Shown here: positions 36,415 to 46,200 of the stretch, one piece after another
Numbering within the stretch: the stretch's first letter is position 1
How the letters are laid out: each line of letters opens with the position of its first letter
Assembly (NCBI RefSeq): GCF_020151015.1
Contig: NZ_CP083746.1
Coordinates: forward strand, 2,385,001 to 2,449,000
From: Pseudomonas sp. p1(2021b)
Lineage (GTDB): Bacteria; Pseudomonadota; Gammaproteobacteria; Pseudomonadales; Pseudomonadaceae
DNA length: 64,000 nucleotides
Reading direction: 5' to 3'
The notes under the pieces: model-generated
Seen by the model: the letters and a program-made list of their open reading frames with translations, nothing else
What the model was told of the DNA's origin: nothing
Databases searched by the model: none
Program-made: the position numbers and the translations under genes

Positions 36415-36735
36415 ATGATCATCACCACGACCAGCCAGCTCGAAGGCCGCCCGGTAGCCGAATATCTGGGGGTGGTCAGCGCCGAATCGGTGCAGGGTAT
36501 CAATTTCGTGCGGGACTTCTTCGCCCGTTTCCGCGACTTCTTCGGCGGTCGGTCGCAGACCTTGGAAAGCGCCTTGCGTGAGGCGCGCGAGCAAGCCACC
36601 GAAGAGCTCAAGGCGCGGGCACGTCAATTGCAAGCCGATGCGGTGGTGGGGGTGGACTTCGAAATCAGCATGCCATCTGTCCAGGGTGGCATGGTGGTGG
36701 TGTTTGCCACCGGTACGGCGGTTCGCTTGAAGTAG
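36415..36735 (+). CDS. YbjQ/UPF0145 family protein
   Basis: A 106-residue cytosolic protein. The family start MIITTTSQLEGRPVAEYLGVV and the end ADAVVGVDFEISMP with MVVVFATGTAV are typical. Homologues form homo-oligomeric rings and have no settled function; some are linked to heavy-metal binding by annotation only. ATG 36415 is preceded by GAGGGAG. It is divergent from the TPR gene and stands alone. An imperfect inverted repeat with CTAG at its core follows at 36782-36812. Confidence 0.88.
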   Translation: MIITTTSQLEGRPVAEYLGVVSAESVQGINFVRDFFARFRDFFGGRSQTLESALREAREQATEELKARARQLQADAVVGVDFEISMPSVQGGMVVVFATGTAVRLK

Positions 36736-36869
36736 TGCCTGCCGCTGGTCGGTGTCGAAGGTTCTGTCTAGATGGTCTGTAAATGACCGGCTAGTCTCAC
36801 TAGCAGGTCATTGCTTCTCCAGGAAGGCATGTTGCCTGCCGGCGTGGCCGATAACCGGGGAACCTGGGC

Positions 36870-37058
36870 ATGAGCGAATCCTTTTTCGAAGATATGAACG
36901 ATGCATTCCCGATCAACAGCCAGGTTCGGTGCGGTCAGGCGGCTGTACGCCTGGGCTTCGCCAACATGACTTTGTACGAATCGGAGCAGTTGCAGCCACC
37001 GCACCTGCAGCGTAGCAAGAAGGGGCGCTTCACCCCGCGTATTCCCGCCAAGAAATGA
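36870..37058 (+). CDS. Small hypothetical protein (62 aa)
   Basis: MSESFFEDMNDAFPINSQVR to FTPRIPAKK. No domain is recognised. GGGGAACCTGGGC precedes the ATG, and a strong terminator follows the stop by 24 bases, which supports a real transcript. The C-terminus is basic (QRSKKGRFTPRIPAKK) while the N-terminus is acidic. I recall similar small proteins in pseudomonads but cannot name a family. Confidence 0.55.
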   Translation: MSESFFEDMNDAFPINSQVRCGQAAVRLGFANMTLYESEQLQPPHLQRSKKGRFTPRIPAKK

Positions 37059-37082
37059 CCAGGCGATGCATGACGAACCCCG

Positions 37083-37105
37083 GGGCTGCATGTGCAGCCC
37101 TTTTT
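37083..37105 (+). terminator. Rho-independent terminator
   Basis: GGGCTGCA-TG-TGCAGCCC followed by TTTTT. It ends the 62-residue small gene upstream. Confidence 0.88.
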
Positions 37106-37256
37106 CATGAACGGCGTTTGGTGAAGTGCGTCACGCCCAGCGGTAGCTTTTTATCCGTATTCCTTGATCTTGCTCATGGCAACGGCGAGTCGCCCTCGCC
37201 GGGAGAGCAAGGTTATGTTTTTCTTGCGCGGATTTCAGCACAAGGAGGAAAAATCC

Positions 37257-37562
37257 ATGCGCGTCAGGGAAGAAACCTATTGGCAATGGGCCGATGCCAA
37301 CCTGCATGCCCGCTGCCATGACGAAGTGCTCAGCGATGGAACTACCCTGGATGTCCAGGTGCGTCTTTCCAGGCAAGGTGCCACGCAGCTATTCCTTGGG
37401 TTGTATACCCGGGAGGGGCAGGCCCTGGTGGAAGAATACTATCCGGCCCGGCCGGGAGAGACTATGACCCGCGCCCTGGTCTGGGGTGTGGAGCGGGCGC
37501 GGGCGCTGGCTACTGGTGCCTTGCCGCTACCGCCCCGTGTGGCGCATCGACGTCAGGCCTGA
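37257..37562 (+). CDS. Hypothetical protein (101 aa)
   Basis: A 101-residue protein starting MRVREETYWQWADANLHARC. ATG 37257 is preferred because AAGGAGG sits 7 bases before it; a longer frame from 37164 has no such site. It has an alpha/beta look with LDVQVRLSRQGATQLFLGLY and a final GVERARAL helix. No domain is recognised. It is convergent with a truncated-haemoglobin gene, overlapping by 10 bases. Confidence 0.6.
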   Translation: MRVREETYWQWADANLHARCHDEVLSDGTTLDVQVRLSRQGATQLFLGLYTREGQALVEEYYPARPGETMTRALVWGVERARALATGALPLPPRVAHRRQA

Positions 37563-37978
37563 GCTCGGCGGTTGCGGCTGGCCTGGACGATGCGTTCGGC
37601 CGGCACCCGCAACTGGCGCAGCAGGTACTCGGCAAACGCCGGTGCCCAGGGCTGCAGGTCAATGGCATCGGCCATGCAGGCAAGCCAGAGATCGGCATGG
37701 GCTTGATCGATCGGCCACTGGGCATGGAAGGCTGGAATGGCGATCGAGCCGAAGCGTTCATTGTACAGGCGTGGCCCACCAAGCCAGCCACTGAGAAAAC
37801 AGGCCAGCTTGTCTCGCGAGCCTTGCAGATCGTCTGGGTGCATCTGCCGCACGCTGGCCGCTTCCGGGCGTTCATCCATCAGCCGGTAGAAGTCGTCGAC
37901 CAGGCGGCGCAGGCCCTCGATGCCGCCAGCGGCCTGGTAGGAGGCATCGCCGGTGCCATAGGCGGGAGTACTCATCAC
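37553..37978 (-). CDS. Group II truncated haemoglobin
   Basis: A 141-residue 2-on-2 globin. Helical features match the family: GGIEGLRRLVDDFYRLMDE, FLSGWLGGPRLYNERFG (with the conserved PxLY/ERFG stretch) and a C-terminal AFAEYLLRQL. The proximal-helix region reads IPAFHAQWPI, providing the haem His. Group II globins bind oxygen or nitric oxide and often serve in detoxification. Two Met codons start the frame; either could be used. A minus-strand terminator upstream insulates it from the 110-residue gene. Confidence 0.88.
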   Translation of the reverse strand: MMSTPAYGTGDASYQAAGGIEGLRRLVDDFYRLMDERPEAASVRQMHPDDLQGSRDKLACFLSGWLGGPRLYNERFGSIAIPAFHAQWPIDQAHADLWLACMADAIDLQPWAPAFAEYLLRQLRVPAERIVQASRNRRAQA

Positions 37979-38019
37979 GCGGCTCCGCAGGAACAGGGGC
38001 GGGCATTATAACAGGCATG

Positions 38020-38046
38020 AAAAAGCCCGGCCTTGGGGGCCGGGCT
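38020..38046 (-). terminator. Rho-independent terminator of the 38065-38397 gene
   Basis: On the minus strand AGCCCGGCC-CCCAA-GGCCGGGCT is followed by TTTTT. It lies 19 bases past the stop of the 110-residue gene. Confidence 0.88.
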
Positions 38047-38064
38047 CAAGAGGCGGTGTACCAC

Positions 38065-38397
38065 TCAGTTCAGTGGGTCGATCACCTTGACTGCCTGCCG
38101 CTCACGGGCGGTAGGCCATTCTTGTTGCAGGGTCTGCAGGACGCGACCGACGAACTCGGTGTCGGCGGCGGCCTTCTTGCCGACGTAGCCCTGGCCACGG
38201 CGGTAGACCTTGAAGCGGGCGCGCATGCTGGGCATGTGCGTTTCGAATTCATCTTCGACCGTATTGGGCGGCAGGCGGTCAAGGCGTACCTCGCCGGTCT
38301 GGCTGACCCACAGCAGATGGTCGTCGAGGCTGTCCTTGCGTGCGGCGAACAGCTGGGCCAATTGGTCGATCGTAGGATTGTTGTTCAAATTCATCAT
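38065..38397 (-). CDS. Hypothetical protein (110 aa)
   Basis: A 110-residue soluble protein, MMNLNNNPTIDQLAQLFAAR to AVKVIDPLN, with LLWVSQTGEVRLDRLP and FKVYRRGQGYVGKKAAAD. No named domain is recognised, though it looks like a conserved Pseudomonas protein. GGGGG precedes the start within AATGGGGGCTTT. A strong intrinsic terminator follows, which supports it as an independent transcription unit. Confidence 0.65.
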   Translation of the reverse strand: MMNLNNNPTIDQLAQLFAARKDSLDDHLLWVSQTGEVRLDRLPPNTVEDEFETHMPSMRARFKVYRRGQGYVGKKAAADTEFVGRVLQTLQQEWPTARERQAVKVIDPLN

Positions 38398-38667
38398 AAA
38401 GCCCCCATTACCCGTCAGTTAGTGATTTCACACTCGGCGCCACGACATGTAGCGCACTACCAAGGCTGCTACAGCAGCATCGCAACAGGGGCTTTCTCAC
38501 GCTGCCTTTTGGACAGTTTCCCTCTCCACGGACGGCCTGCGTTACCGCGCAGGCCGTCTGGAACACCCTTGCCACCGCTCCCGATCAGGGAGACGGCCTC
38601 ATCATGCCCAAGGCCGTTCCGCGGCGTCAACCGTTTTGTAGTGAATATTTTTCTTCACTACATTTTT
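38398..38667 (+). ncRNA. Possible small RNA ending in an intrinsic terminator
   Basis: No coding sequence is seen here. TGTAGTGAA-TATTTTTC-TTCACTACA at 38637-38662 is a perfect 9-bp stem followed by TTTTT (38663-38667), a plus-strand terminator with no plus-strand gene upstream for about 1.1 kb. A second strong hairpin, GACGGCCTGCG with its complement, lies at 38531-38558. The 5' limit is unknown. The evidence is structural only. Confidence 0.3.
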
Positions 38668-38695
38668 GTCCGACAATCCTGTCGGCGTGCGCATT

Positions 38696-39844
38696 TCACC
38701 GTGCCAGGTTGGAGAGAATCGTGTAGGCCGCTCGCACGCGCGCCTCGTTGGGGTAGTTGCGGTTGGCCAGCAAGACGATGCCCAGGCCCTCGCTCGGAAC
38801 GAATGCGTAATAGGCACCGAAGCCACCGGTCGCGCCGGTCTTGTTGTACCAGGCCGCAGGTGTGGCCGGTTGGGCAGGCTTCAGGCGTACGGTCGGCTGG
38901 GGGTGCAGCGCCATGGTCGAGCTGTTGCCCTCGAGCAGGGTGTCCAGGGTGACCGGATATGGATAGCGTTCCCAGCCCAGGCCCTGGGTCATGGCGCCGA
39001 CCTTGAAGTAGCCAGCCTGGGTCACGGCGATGGCCTTTTGTAGTGAAGGGGAGAGCTGCGTGGGGCGCAGTTGCAGGTTTACGTAGCGTGCCGCATCGGT
39101 CAGGTTGGTCTTGATGCCGTAGGCTTCATCGGCCAACGGCCCGGGGTTGACGCGTACGGGCTGGTTGCTGGCGTCATAACCTTGCGCGTAGTGCTCACGA
39201 GCACTGCCGGGCACCTCGAGGTAGGTATGGGCCAGGCCCAGGCCCGGCAGCAGCCGCTGCGTCATCACCTGGGCGAAGGGCTTGCCCTGGGCCCGCGCGG
39301 CCAGTTCGCCGAACAGGCCAAGGCTTGGGTTGGAGTAGCAGCGCTGGGTACCGCGCTGGCTACGTGGGCGCCACTGCTGGTAGAAAGCCAGCACCTGATC
39401 GGCGGTCCGCACTTGGTCCGGGAACTGCAAAGGCATGCAATCGGCACTGTAGGCGCCCAATTCGAGCACGCTGGCCTCGCCCAGCGGTGTACCGTCCAGT
39501 GCCGGCTGGTAGCGCTTGGCGGGTGCATCGAGATCGAGCTTGCCTTCGGCATTGGCCTGGGCGACGAGAGTGGCGGTGTAGGTCTTGCTCAGCGAGCCGA
39601 CTTCGAACAGCGTCTGGCGGTTCACCGGCTGCCCATCGGCCTTGCTGGCCACGCCATAGGTGAAATAGTGCGCCTTGCCATCGGCGATCACCGCCACGGC
39701 CATGCCGGCGATGTCATGCTCGCGCATCAGCGGCTCGATGATGCCATCGACCTGGGCTTGCAGCGAGTCGGCCAGGCTTGGGGCTGCAACCGAGGCCAGG
39801 CCGAGGGCGAGGGCGAGTCGGCAGAGACGGGCGGTGAACATCAT
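38696..39844 (-). CDS. ampC: Class C beta-lactamase (AmpC type)
   Basis: A 382-residue periplasmic serine hydrolase with a signal peptide (MMFTARLCRLALALGLASVA, then PSLADS). The active-site motifs are complete: Ser84-xx-Lys87 (GSLSK), Tyr170-Ser-Asn (CYSN) and Lys335-Thr-Gly (NKTG). The stretch before YSN has AYSADCMPLQFPD where other AmpC enzymes have TYSAGGLPLQFP. Two cysteines, in SADC and RCYS, could form a disulphide not common in AmpC. No ampR is adjacent; an unrelated AraC gene follows at 22 bases on the same strand. It should hydrolyse cephalosporins. Confidence 0.9.
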   Translation of the reverse strand: MMFTARLCRLALALGLASVAAPSLADSLQAQVDGIIEPLMREHDIAGMAVAVIADGKAHYFTYGVASKADGQPVNRQTLFEVGSLSKTYTATLVAQANAEGKLDLDAPAKRYQPALDGTPLGEASVLELGAYSADCMPLQFPDQVRTADQVLAFYQQWRPRSQRGTQRCYSNPSLGLFGELAARAQGKPFAQVMTQRLLPGLGLAHTYLEVPGSAREHYAQGYDASNQPVRVNPGPLADEAYGIKTNLTDAARYVNLQLRPTQLSPSLQKAIAVTQAGYFKVGAMTQGLGWERYPYPVTLDTLLEGNSSTMALHPQPTVRLKPAQPATPAAWYNKTGATGGFGAYYAFVPSEGLGIVLLANRNYPNEARVRAAYTILSNLAR

Positions 39845-39865
39845 GCAAAAGGTCCTTTTCGAGCT

Positions 39866-40660
39866 TCAGGAAAGGTGGTTGCGGCGCAGGAATTCGCCAG
39901 GCGATTGGCCGAAATGCTCACCGAAGGCGGCGATGAACGCCGACAGCGAGGCATAGCCGCAGGCCAGTGCCACATCGGTGACGCGCTCGCCGCGCTCAAG
40001 GGCCGGCAAGGCGCTGAGCAGGCGTACCCGCTGGCGCCACAGGCGGAAGGTCAGGCCGGTTTCGCGCAGAAAGCGCCGGCTCAGGGTTTTTTCCGACACG
40101 CCCAGGCGCACGGCCCATTCGGCCAGGCTGCGTGAGTCGTCGGGGGCGGCCTGCAGGCGGCGGCATACCTGACGCAACTGGCGGTCGTGGGGCAGCGGCA
40201 GCAGCAAGGGTTCTTCCCGGGCGCAGGCCAGGCGGTCGAGCAGTACCTGCACCATCCGGCCGTCGGCGCCGTGTTCGTCGTAGGCCGCCGGCAATTGCGA
40301 AAAGGCCTGGATCAGTTCTCCGAGCAGTGGCTCGACCGCTACCACCCGGCAGACTGCCTCGGGCCAGGGCAGGGCGCTGGGCTCGATATACAGGCTGCGC
40401 AGACAGGTATCGGCCTCGCACGCTACCCGGTGCGGTACCCGTGCGGCGATCCACACGGCGCGCTGGGGCGGCACCAGGTACAAGCCTTGGGGCGTCTGCA
40501 CGCGAAGGATGCCACGACGTGCATGAGAGAGCTGGCCCCAAGGGTGCTGGTGGCGATAGCCCAGGGCGATATTGGGAAGGCTCTCCGCGTGCCCGTAGAC
40601 AGGGCGTGGCAGGCGATCGAGCTGGTCGAGCCGGGGCTCTGGGTGTCCGTTCGGCGACAC
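39866..40660 (-). CDS. AraC-family transcriptional regulator
   Basis: About 264 residues. The N-terminal cupin includes YRHQHPWGQLSHARRGILRV and VPPQRAVWIAARVPHRV; the C-terminal HTHs include LAEWAVRLGVSEKTLSRRFLRETG and VALACGYASLSAFIAAFGEHF. GTG 40660 is the likely start; the open frame reaches TTG 40741, but that overlaps the transporter start and lacks family similarity. No strong ribosome site is seen, so the start is uncertain. It is divergent from an SLC10-like transporter, which it probably controls; these AraC/transporter pairs are common in Pseudomonas. Confidence 0.82.
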   Translation of the reverse strand: MSPNGHPEPRLDQLDRLPRPVYGHAESLPNIALGYRHQHPWGQLSHARRGILRVQTPQGLYLVPPQRAVWIAARVPHRVACEADTCLRSLYIEPSALPWPEAVCRVVAVEPLLGELIQAFSQLPAAYDEHGADGRMVQVLLDRLACAREEPLLLPLPHDRQLRQVCRRLQAAPDDSRSLAEWAVRLGVSEKTLSRRFLRETGLTFRLWRQRVRLLSALPALERGERVTDVALACGYASLSAFIAAFGEHFGQSPGEFLRRNHLS

Positions 40661-40740
40661 TGTTGGGGGTTCCGGCGCTAGCGGTTGGAAAGGCGAGACC
40701 TTATCGTCTGCCTCTGCGTAATTACAAGACGGAAAATTCA

Positions 40741-41727
40741 ATGAAGTACGTGCGAAAAGTCCTAGATAACTTCACCCTGGCTTTGCTTGCCGTGGTACTG
40801 GTCGCCACCTTGCTGCCGTGTTCGGGAGAGGGGGCGGTGTTCTTCGGTTGGCTGACCAACCTGGCCATCGGCCTGCTGTTCTTCCTGCATGGGGCCAAGC
40901 TTTCGCGCGAAGCGGTCATCGCCGGTGCCGGGCACTGGCGGCTGCACCTGCTGGTGTTCGCCTGCACCTTCGTGATGTTCCCGCTGCTGGGCTTGGCGTT
41001 CAAGCCGCTGTTCGTGCCGCTGGTGGGCGACGAGTTGTACCTGGGCGTGCTCTACCTGTGCGCCTTGCCTGCCACGGTGCAGTCGGCGATCGCCTTCACG
41101 TCGCTGGCTCGCGGCAACATCCCGGCGGCGATCTGCAGTGCGGCAGCCTCGAGCCTGCTGGGCATCTTCCTGACGCCTGTGCTGGTGATGCTGTTGCTGG
41201 GAGCCGAAGGCGAGACGGGCTCCGGGCTCGATGCGGTGCTCAAGATCACTTTGCAGTTGCTGGTGCCGTTCGTGGCGGGGCAGTTGGCGCGGCGCTGGAT
41301 TGGTGGGTGGGTACAGCGCAACGCGCGCTGGCTGAAGGTCGTCGACCAGGGGTCGATTCTGCTGGTGGTCTACACGGCATTCAGCGACGCCGTGGTCACG
41401 GGGCTATGGCACACGGTGTCGCCGCAGCACCTGGCAGGGTTGTTCGTGGTGTGTGGTGTGTTGTTGGCGGCCGTGCTGTTCGGCACGCGGTTGCTGGGAC
41501 GTGCGCTGGGCTTCAGCCTGGAGGACCGGATCACCATCCTGTTCGCCGGCTCGAAGAAGAGCCTGGCGACGGGCGTCCCCATGGCCCAGGTATTGTTCGT
41601 GGGTGGGGGCATCGGGGCGATGATCCTGCCGTTGATGTTGTTCCACCAGATCCAGTTGATGGTGTGTGCGGTGCTGGCGCAGAAATACGCGGCGCGGGAG
41701 GTCGAAGGGGCTTCGGTGGTGTCTTGA
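40741..41727 (+). CDS. Bile acid:sodium symporter family transporter (SLC10A7-like)
   Basis: A 328-residue membrane protein with about ten hydrophobic segments, starting MKYVRKVLDNFTLALLAVVL. Family features are GLLFFLHGAKLSREAV, ALPATVQSAIAFTSLARGN, AAASSLLGIFLTPVL and AGSKKSLATGVPMAQ. Substrates of bacterial members are mostly organic acids and are unknown here. ATG 40741 is preferred; the open frame runs back through the AraC gene antisense. A terminator (41742-41775) follows but is oriented for the opposite strand. Confidence 0.85.
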   Translation: MKYVRKVLDNFTLALLAVVLVATLLPCSGEGAVFFGWLTNLAIGLLFFLHGAKLSREAVIAGAGHWRLHLLVFACTFVMFPLLGLAFKPLFVPLVGDELYLGVLYLCALPATVQSAIAFTSLARGNIPAAICSAAASSLLGIFLTPVLVMLLLGAEGETGSGLDAVLKITLQLLVPFVAGQLARRWIGGWVQRNARWLKVVDQGSILLVVYTAFSDAVVTGLWHTVSPQHLAGLFVVCGVLLAAVLFGTRLLGRALGFSLEDRITILFAGSKKSLATGVPMAQVLFVGGGIGAMILPLMLFHQIQLMVCAVLAQKYAAREVEGASVVS

Positions 41728-41741
41728 AGGGCATGGGGTTG

Positions 41742-41775
41742 AAAAAAAGCCCCGCAAGCCAACGGCAAGCGGGGC
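41742..41775 (-). terminator. Rho-independent terminator of the efflux operon
   Basis: On the minus strand GCCCCGC-(13 bases)-GCGGGGC is followed by seven T residues. It lies 50 bases past the stop of the outer-membrane efflux gene. Confidence 0.85.
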
Positions 41776-41824
41776 AAACGGTTGGGGAGGATCCAACCAA
41801 AGGAGTCGTTGAAACGTCGAAACG

Positions 41825-43240
41825 TCAGCGAGCGCTGGCCACCGCCTCCGGCTGCCAGCCACCGCCCAGGGCCTTGTAGATCGCCACGATGCCCTGGTAC
41901 AGCTCGACCTCGCCCTGTGCCTGGGCATCCTCGGCGCTTAGCCGCTCGCGCTCGGCATCGAGCAACACCAGGTAGTCCACCGTGCCTTCCCGGTAGCGAA
42001 CCGATGCCAGGTCGGCTGCCTTGCGGCTCGCTTCGCTCTGGCGCATCAAGGCCAACAGGCGTTGCTGGCGTTTGCCGTAGTCGCTGAAGGCATTGGAGGA
42101 CTCTTCCAGTGCCAGCAAGACCTGCTGTTCATAATTGGCCAGGGCCCCTTCGGCATCGGCCTTGGCCCCGCGTAGGCGAGCCCGCACGCTGCCCAGGTCG
42201 AATGCCGCCCAGGTGATGCTCGGGCCCAGCGCCCAGGCATTGGCCGCCGACGAGCCGATCTGTGAACCGCGCGCGGCGGTAAAGCCCAGGAACCCGCTCA
42301 GGCTCACCCGTGGGAACAGGTCGGCCGTGGCCACGCCGACGTTCGCCGTGGCCGCCGCCAGCTGGCGTTCGGCGCTGCGGATGTCCGGACGTCGGCGCAG
42401 CAGTTCGCCTGGATCGCCCACCGGCAATGCCTTGGCGATGGCCGGCAGCGCCTTGGGCGAGAGGTCGACACTCAATGCATCCGGCCGTTGGCCAAGCAGG
42501 GTGGCGATCCGGTTGCGTGCCCGCACCTGTTCGGCCTGCAATTGCGGCACCGTTGCCTCTACCGCGGCCAGGCGGGCGTCGGCGCGTACCACGTCCAGCT
42601 CGTTGCCCACGCCGGCATCGCGCAACGTCTCGGTGATGCTGCGCGATTCCTGCTGGGTCTTGAGGTTGGCCAGGGCGATCTTCTCGCGCAGCTGGGCACC
42701 GCGCAGCTGGCCGTAGGCATCGACCAGTTCCGCGATCAGGCTGACCTGCAACTGCTGCAGGTCGGCCGCCGCAGCGGCCTCCTGCGCCTGGCTGGCTTCG
42801 ATCTGCCGCTGTATGCGACCGAACAGGTCCAGCTCCCAGGCCATGTCCAGGCCCAGGTCATAGCGTTCGCTGTTGACCCGGCGCTCGGTCTGGCCGGGGA
42901 CCTGGCCTTTGCCGATCTCGCTGCTGGCGCGGCTGGTGACCACCGGCAGTGGGTCGTTCTGCGCATCCTCGCGGATCGCCCGGGCCGCCTTGAGCCGGGC
43001 GTAGGCCACGCGCAGGTCGCGGTTGCCGTCCAGCGAGGCTTGCACCAGTTGGTTGAGCACCGGGTCGTCGAATTGCTTCCACCACACGCTTTCGAAGCGG
43101 CTACGGTCGAAGGCCTTGGCCGGCGCCTGGGTATCGATGTGCGCAGGCTCGGTCTGCGGTGCCTGGTAGTCCGGGCCCACCGCGCAAGCCGCCAGGGCCA
43201 GTGCCAGCAGGCTCGGGGTCAGGGGTTTGAGCAGGTTCAT
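41825..43240 (-). CDS. oprN: RND efflux outer-membrane lipoprotein (OprN type)
   Basis: A 471-residue TolC/NodT-family channel. A lipoprotein signal is clear (MNLLKPLTPSLLALALAACA with lipobox LAAC). The two helical repeats include WWKQFDDPVLNQLVQASLDGN and RRRPDIRSAERQLAAATANVGVA. It forms the exit duct for the MexE/MexF-type pump encoded just upstream (its start lies 3 bases inside the mexF end). The open frame continues upstream of Met 43240, but that part is antisense-like noise. The operon ends with the terminator at 41742. Confidence 0.88.
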   Translation of the reverse strand: MNLLKPLTPSLLALALAACAVGPDYQAPQTEPAHIDTQAPAKAFDRSRFESVWWKQFDDPVLNQLVQASLDGNRDLRVAYARLKAARAIREDAQNDPLPVVTSRASSEIGKGQVPGQTERRVNSERYDLGLDMAWELDLFGRIQRQIEASQAQEAAAAADLQQLQVSLIAELVDAYGQLRGAQLREKIALANLKTQQESRSITETLRDAGVGNELDVVRADARLAAVEATVPQLQAEQVRARNRIATLLGQRPDALSVDLSPKALPAIAKALPVGDPGELLRRRPDIRSAERQLAAATANVGVATADLFPRVSLSGFLGFTAARGSQIGSSAANAWALGPSITWAAFDLGSVRARLRGAKADAEGALANYEQQVLLALEESSNAFSDYGKRQQRLLALMRQSEASRKAADLASVRYREGTVDYLVLLDAERERLSAEDAQAQGEVELYQGIVAIYKALGGGWQPEAVASAR

Positions 43241-46200
43241 GCATGGCTCTCCAGCGAGGGCGCGCGCTCGGCCTTGCGGGCCTGGCGACGTTCGACGAAA
43301 CGGCGGATCAGGAAGAAGAACACCGGAGTCAGGAACAGGCCGAACACTGTCACGCCGATCATTCCGCTGAACACCGCCACGCCCATGGCATGGCGCATCT
43401 CGGCACCGGCACCGGAGGAGAACACCAGCGGCACCACACCCATGATGAAGGCGATCGACGTCATCAGGATTGGCCGCAGCCGCAGGCGGCAGGCTTCCAG
43501 CACCGCAGCGAGCGGATCGAGGCCTTCGGCCTGTTTGTCCTTGGCGAACTCGACGATGAGGATGGCGTTCTTGCACGCCAGGCCCACCAGCACGATCAAG
43601 CCGATCTGGGTGAAGATGTTGTTGTCACCGCCGGAGATGATCACGCCGGTGATGGCCGACAGCAGGGTCATCGGCACGATCAGGATCACTGCCAGCGGCA
43701 GGCTCCAACTTTCGTACTGGGCCGCCAGCACCAGGAAGGCCAGCAGCACGCACAGCGGGAAGACGAACAGTGCCGTGTTGCCTGCCAGGATCTGCTGGTA
43801 GGTGAGGTCGGTCCATTCGAAGGTCATGCCGTTGGGCAACTCCTGCTTGAGCAGTTTCTCCATGGCGGCTTCAGCCTGGCCGGAGCTGTAGCCCGGCGCT
43901 GCGCCACCGTTGATTTCGGCGGTGATGAAGCCGTTGTAGTGCATCACCCGGTCGGGCCCGGAGGTGTCGCTGACCTTGAGGAAGGTCGCCAGCGGGATCA
44001 TCTCGCCCAGGTTGTTGCGCACCTTCAACTGGCCGATCTGCTCGGCGTCGAGGCGGAACTGCTGCTCGGCCTGGACGTTGACCTGGTAGGTGCGGCCAAA
44101 GCGGTTGAAGTCGTTGGTGTACAGCGAGCCCAGGTAGATCTGCAGCGTCTCGAAGATGTCGTTGATGGCCACGCCGTGGGTCTTGGCCTTCTCCCGGTCG
44201 ATGGCGGCATCGACCTGGGGCACGTTGACCTGGTAGCTGGTGAACAGGCCGGCCAGCTCCGGCACGTCATGGCTCTTGGCGATGATGTTCTGGGTTTCCT
44301 TGTACAGCGCTTCGTAACCCAGGTTGCCACGGTCCTCGATCTGCAGGCGGAAGCCACCGATGGTGCCCAGGCCCTGCACGGGCGGCGGCGGGAAGATCGC
44401 GATGTAGGCGTCTTGGATGTCAGCGAACTTGGCGTTCAGCGCCGCCGCGATGGCTGCCGCCGACTGGCTCGGGTCCTTGCGTTCGTCGAACGGCTTGAGC
44501 GGGGTGAACACGATGCCGCTGTTGGGGCTGTTGGTGAAGCCGTTGATCGACAGGCCCGGGAAGGCCACCGAGTCGGCCACGCCAGGTTGCTCCAGGGCGA
44601 TTTCGCTCATCTTCTTGATCACTGCCTCGGTGCGGTCGAGGCTGGCTGCGTCCGGCAGTTGGGCGAAGGCCACCAGGTACTGCTTGTCCTGGGCCGGCAC
44701 GAACCCGGTCGGGGTCGACGAGAAGCCCAGGTAGGTCAGGCCCATCAGCCCTGCATAGACGAACAGCGCGATGCCGCTGGAGCGGATGACCCGGCGCACG
44801 CCGCCGACGTAGCCATGGCTGGCGCGGTCGAAGAAGCGGTTGAACGGGGCGAACAGCCAGCTGCCCAGGAGTTTTTCCAGCAGCAGCGAGAAGCGGTCCT
44901 TGGGCGCATGGTGGTCCTTGAGCAATACCGCGGCCAGGGCCGGCGACAGGGTCAGGGAGTTGAACGCCGAGATCACGGTGGAGATGGCGATGGTCAGGGC
45001 GAACTGCTTGTAGAACTGCCCGGTCAGCCCGGAGATGAACGCCGCCGGCACGAACACGGCGCACAGTACCAGGGCTGTGGCGATGATCGGCCCGGTCACT
45101 TCGCTCATGGCTTTTTGCGTGGCCTCCAGCGGCTTGAGGCCCAGGCCGATGTTGCGCTCGACGTTCTCCACCACGACGATGGCGTCATCCACCACGATGC
45201 CGATAGCCAGCACCAGGCCGAACAGCGACAGCGCATTGAGCGAGAAGCCGAACAGGTGCATCACCGCGAAGGTACCGATCAAGGAGACTGGCACCGCCAT
45301 CAGCGGGATGATCGAGGCGCGCCAGGTTTGCAGGAACAGGATCACCACCAATACAACGAGCACCAGCGCCTCGAACAGGGTGTGCACCACCGCCTCGATG
45401 GAGCCGCGCACGAACACGGTCGGGTCATAGACGATGCTGTAGTCCATGCCCTCGGGGAAATCCTGCTTCAGCTCGGCCATCTTCGCCCGCACTTCGTCGG
45501 AGATCTCGATGGCATTGGAGCCTGGGCGCTGGAAGATCGGGATCGCCACCGCCGGCTGGTTGTTGAGCAGCGAACGCAGGGCGTACTGGCTCGAACCCAG
45601 CTCGACCCGGGCGATGTCCTTCAGGCGCGTGATCTCGCCGTTGTCGCCGGCGCGGATGATGATGTTCTCGAACTCTTCCTCGTTGACCAGGCGGCCCTGG
45701 GTGTTGATCGACAGCTGGAAGCTGGTCGAACCCGGGGCGGGTGGGGCACCCAGCTGGCCGGCGGCGACCTGGCGGTTCTGTTCGCGGATGGCCGCCACCA
45801 CGTCGCTGGCGGTCAAGTTGCGCGAGGCGGTCTTGTTCGGGTCCAGCCATACCCGCAGGGAATAGTCGCCCATGCCAAACAGCTGCACATCGCCCACGCC
45901 ACCCAGGCGTGCCAGCTCATCCTTGATGTTGAGGATGGCGTAGTTGGAGAGGTAGAGCATGTCGTAGCGGTTGTCCGGCGAGGTCAGGTGCACGACCATG
46001 GTCAGGTCGGGCGAGGCCTTGTCGACGGTGATACCGATGCGCGTCACTTCCTCCGGCAGCTTGGGCTGAGTGCGGGTCACGCGGTTCTGCACTTGTACCT
46101 GGGCGTTGTCCAGGTCGGTGCCCAGGGCGAAGGTGATGGTCAGGGTCAGCTTGCCGTCGGCGGTCGACTGCGAGGACATGTACAGCATGTTCTCGACGCC

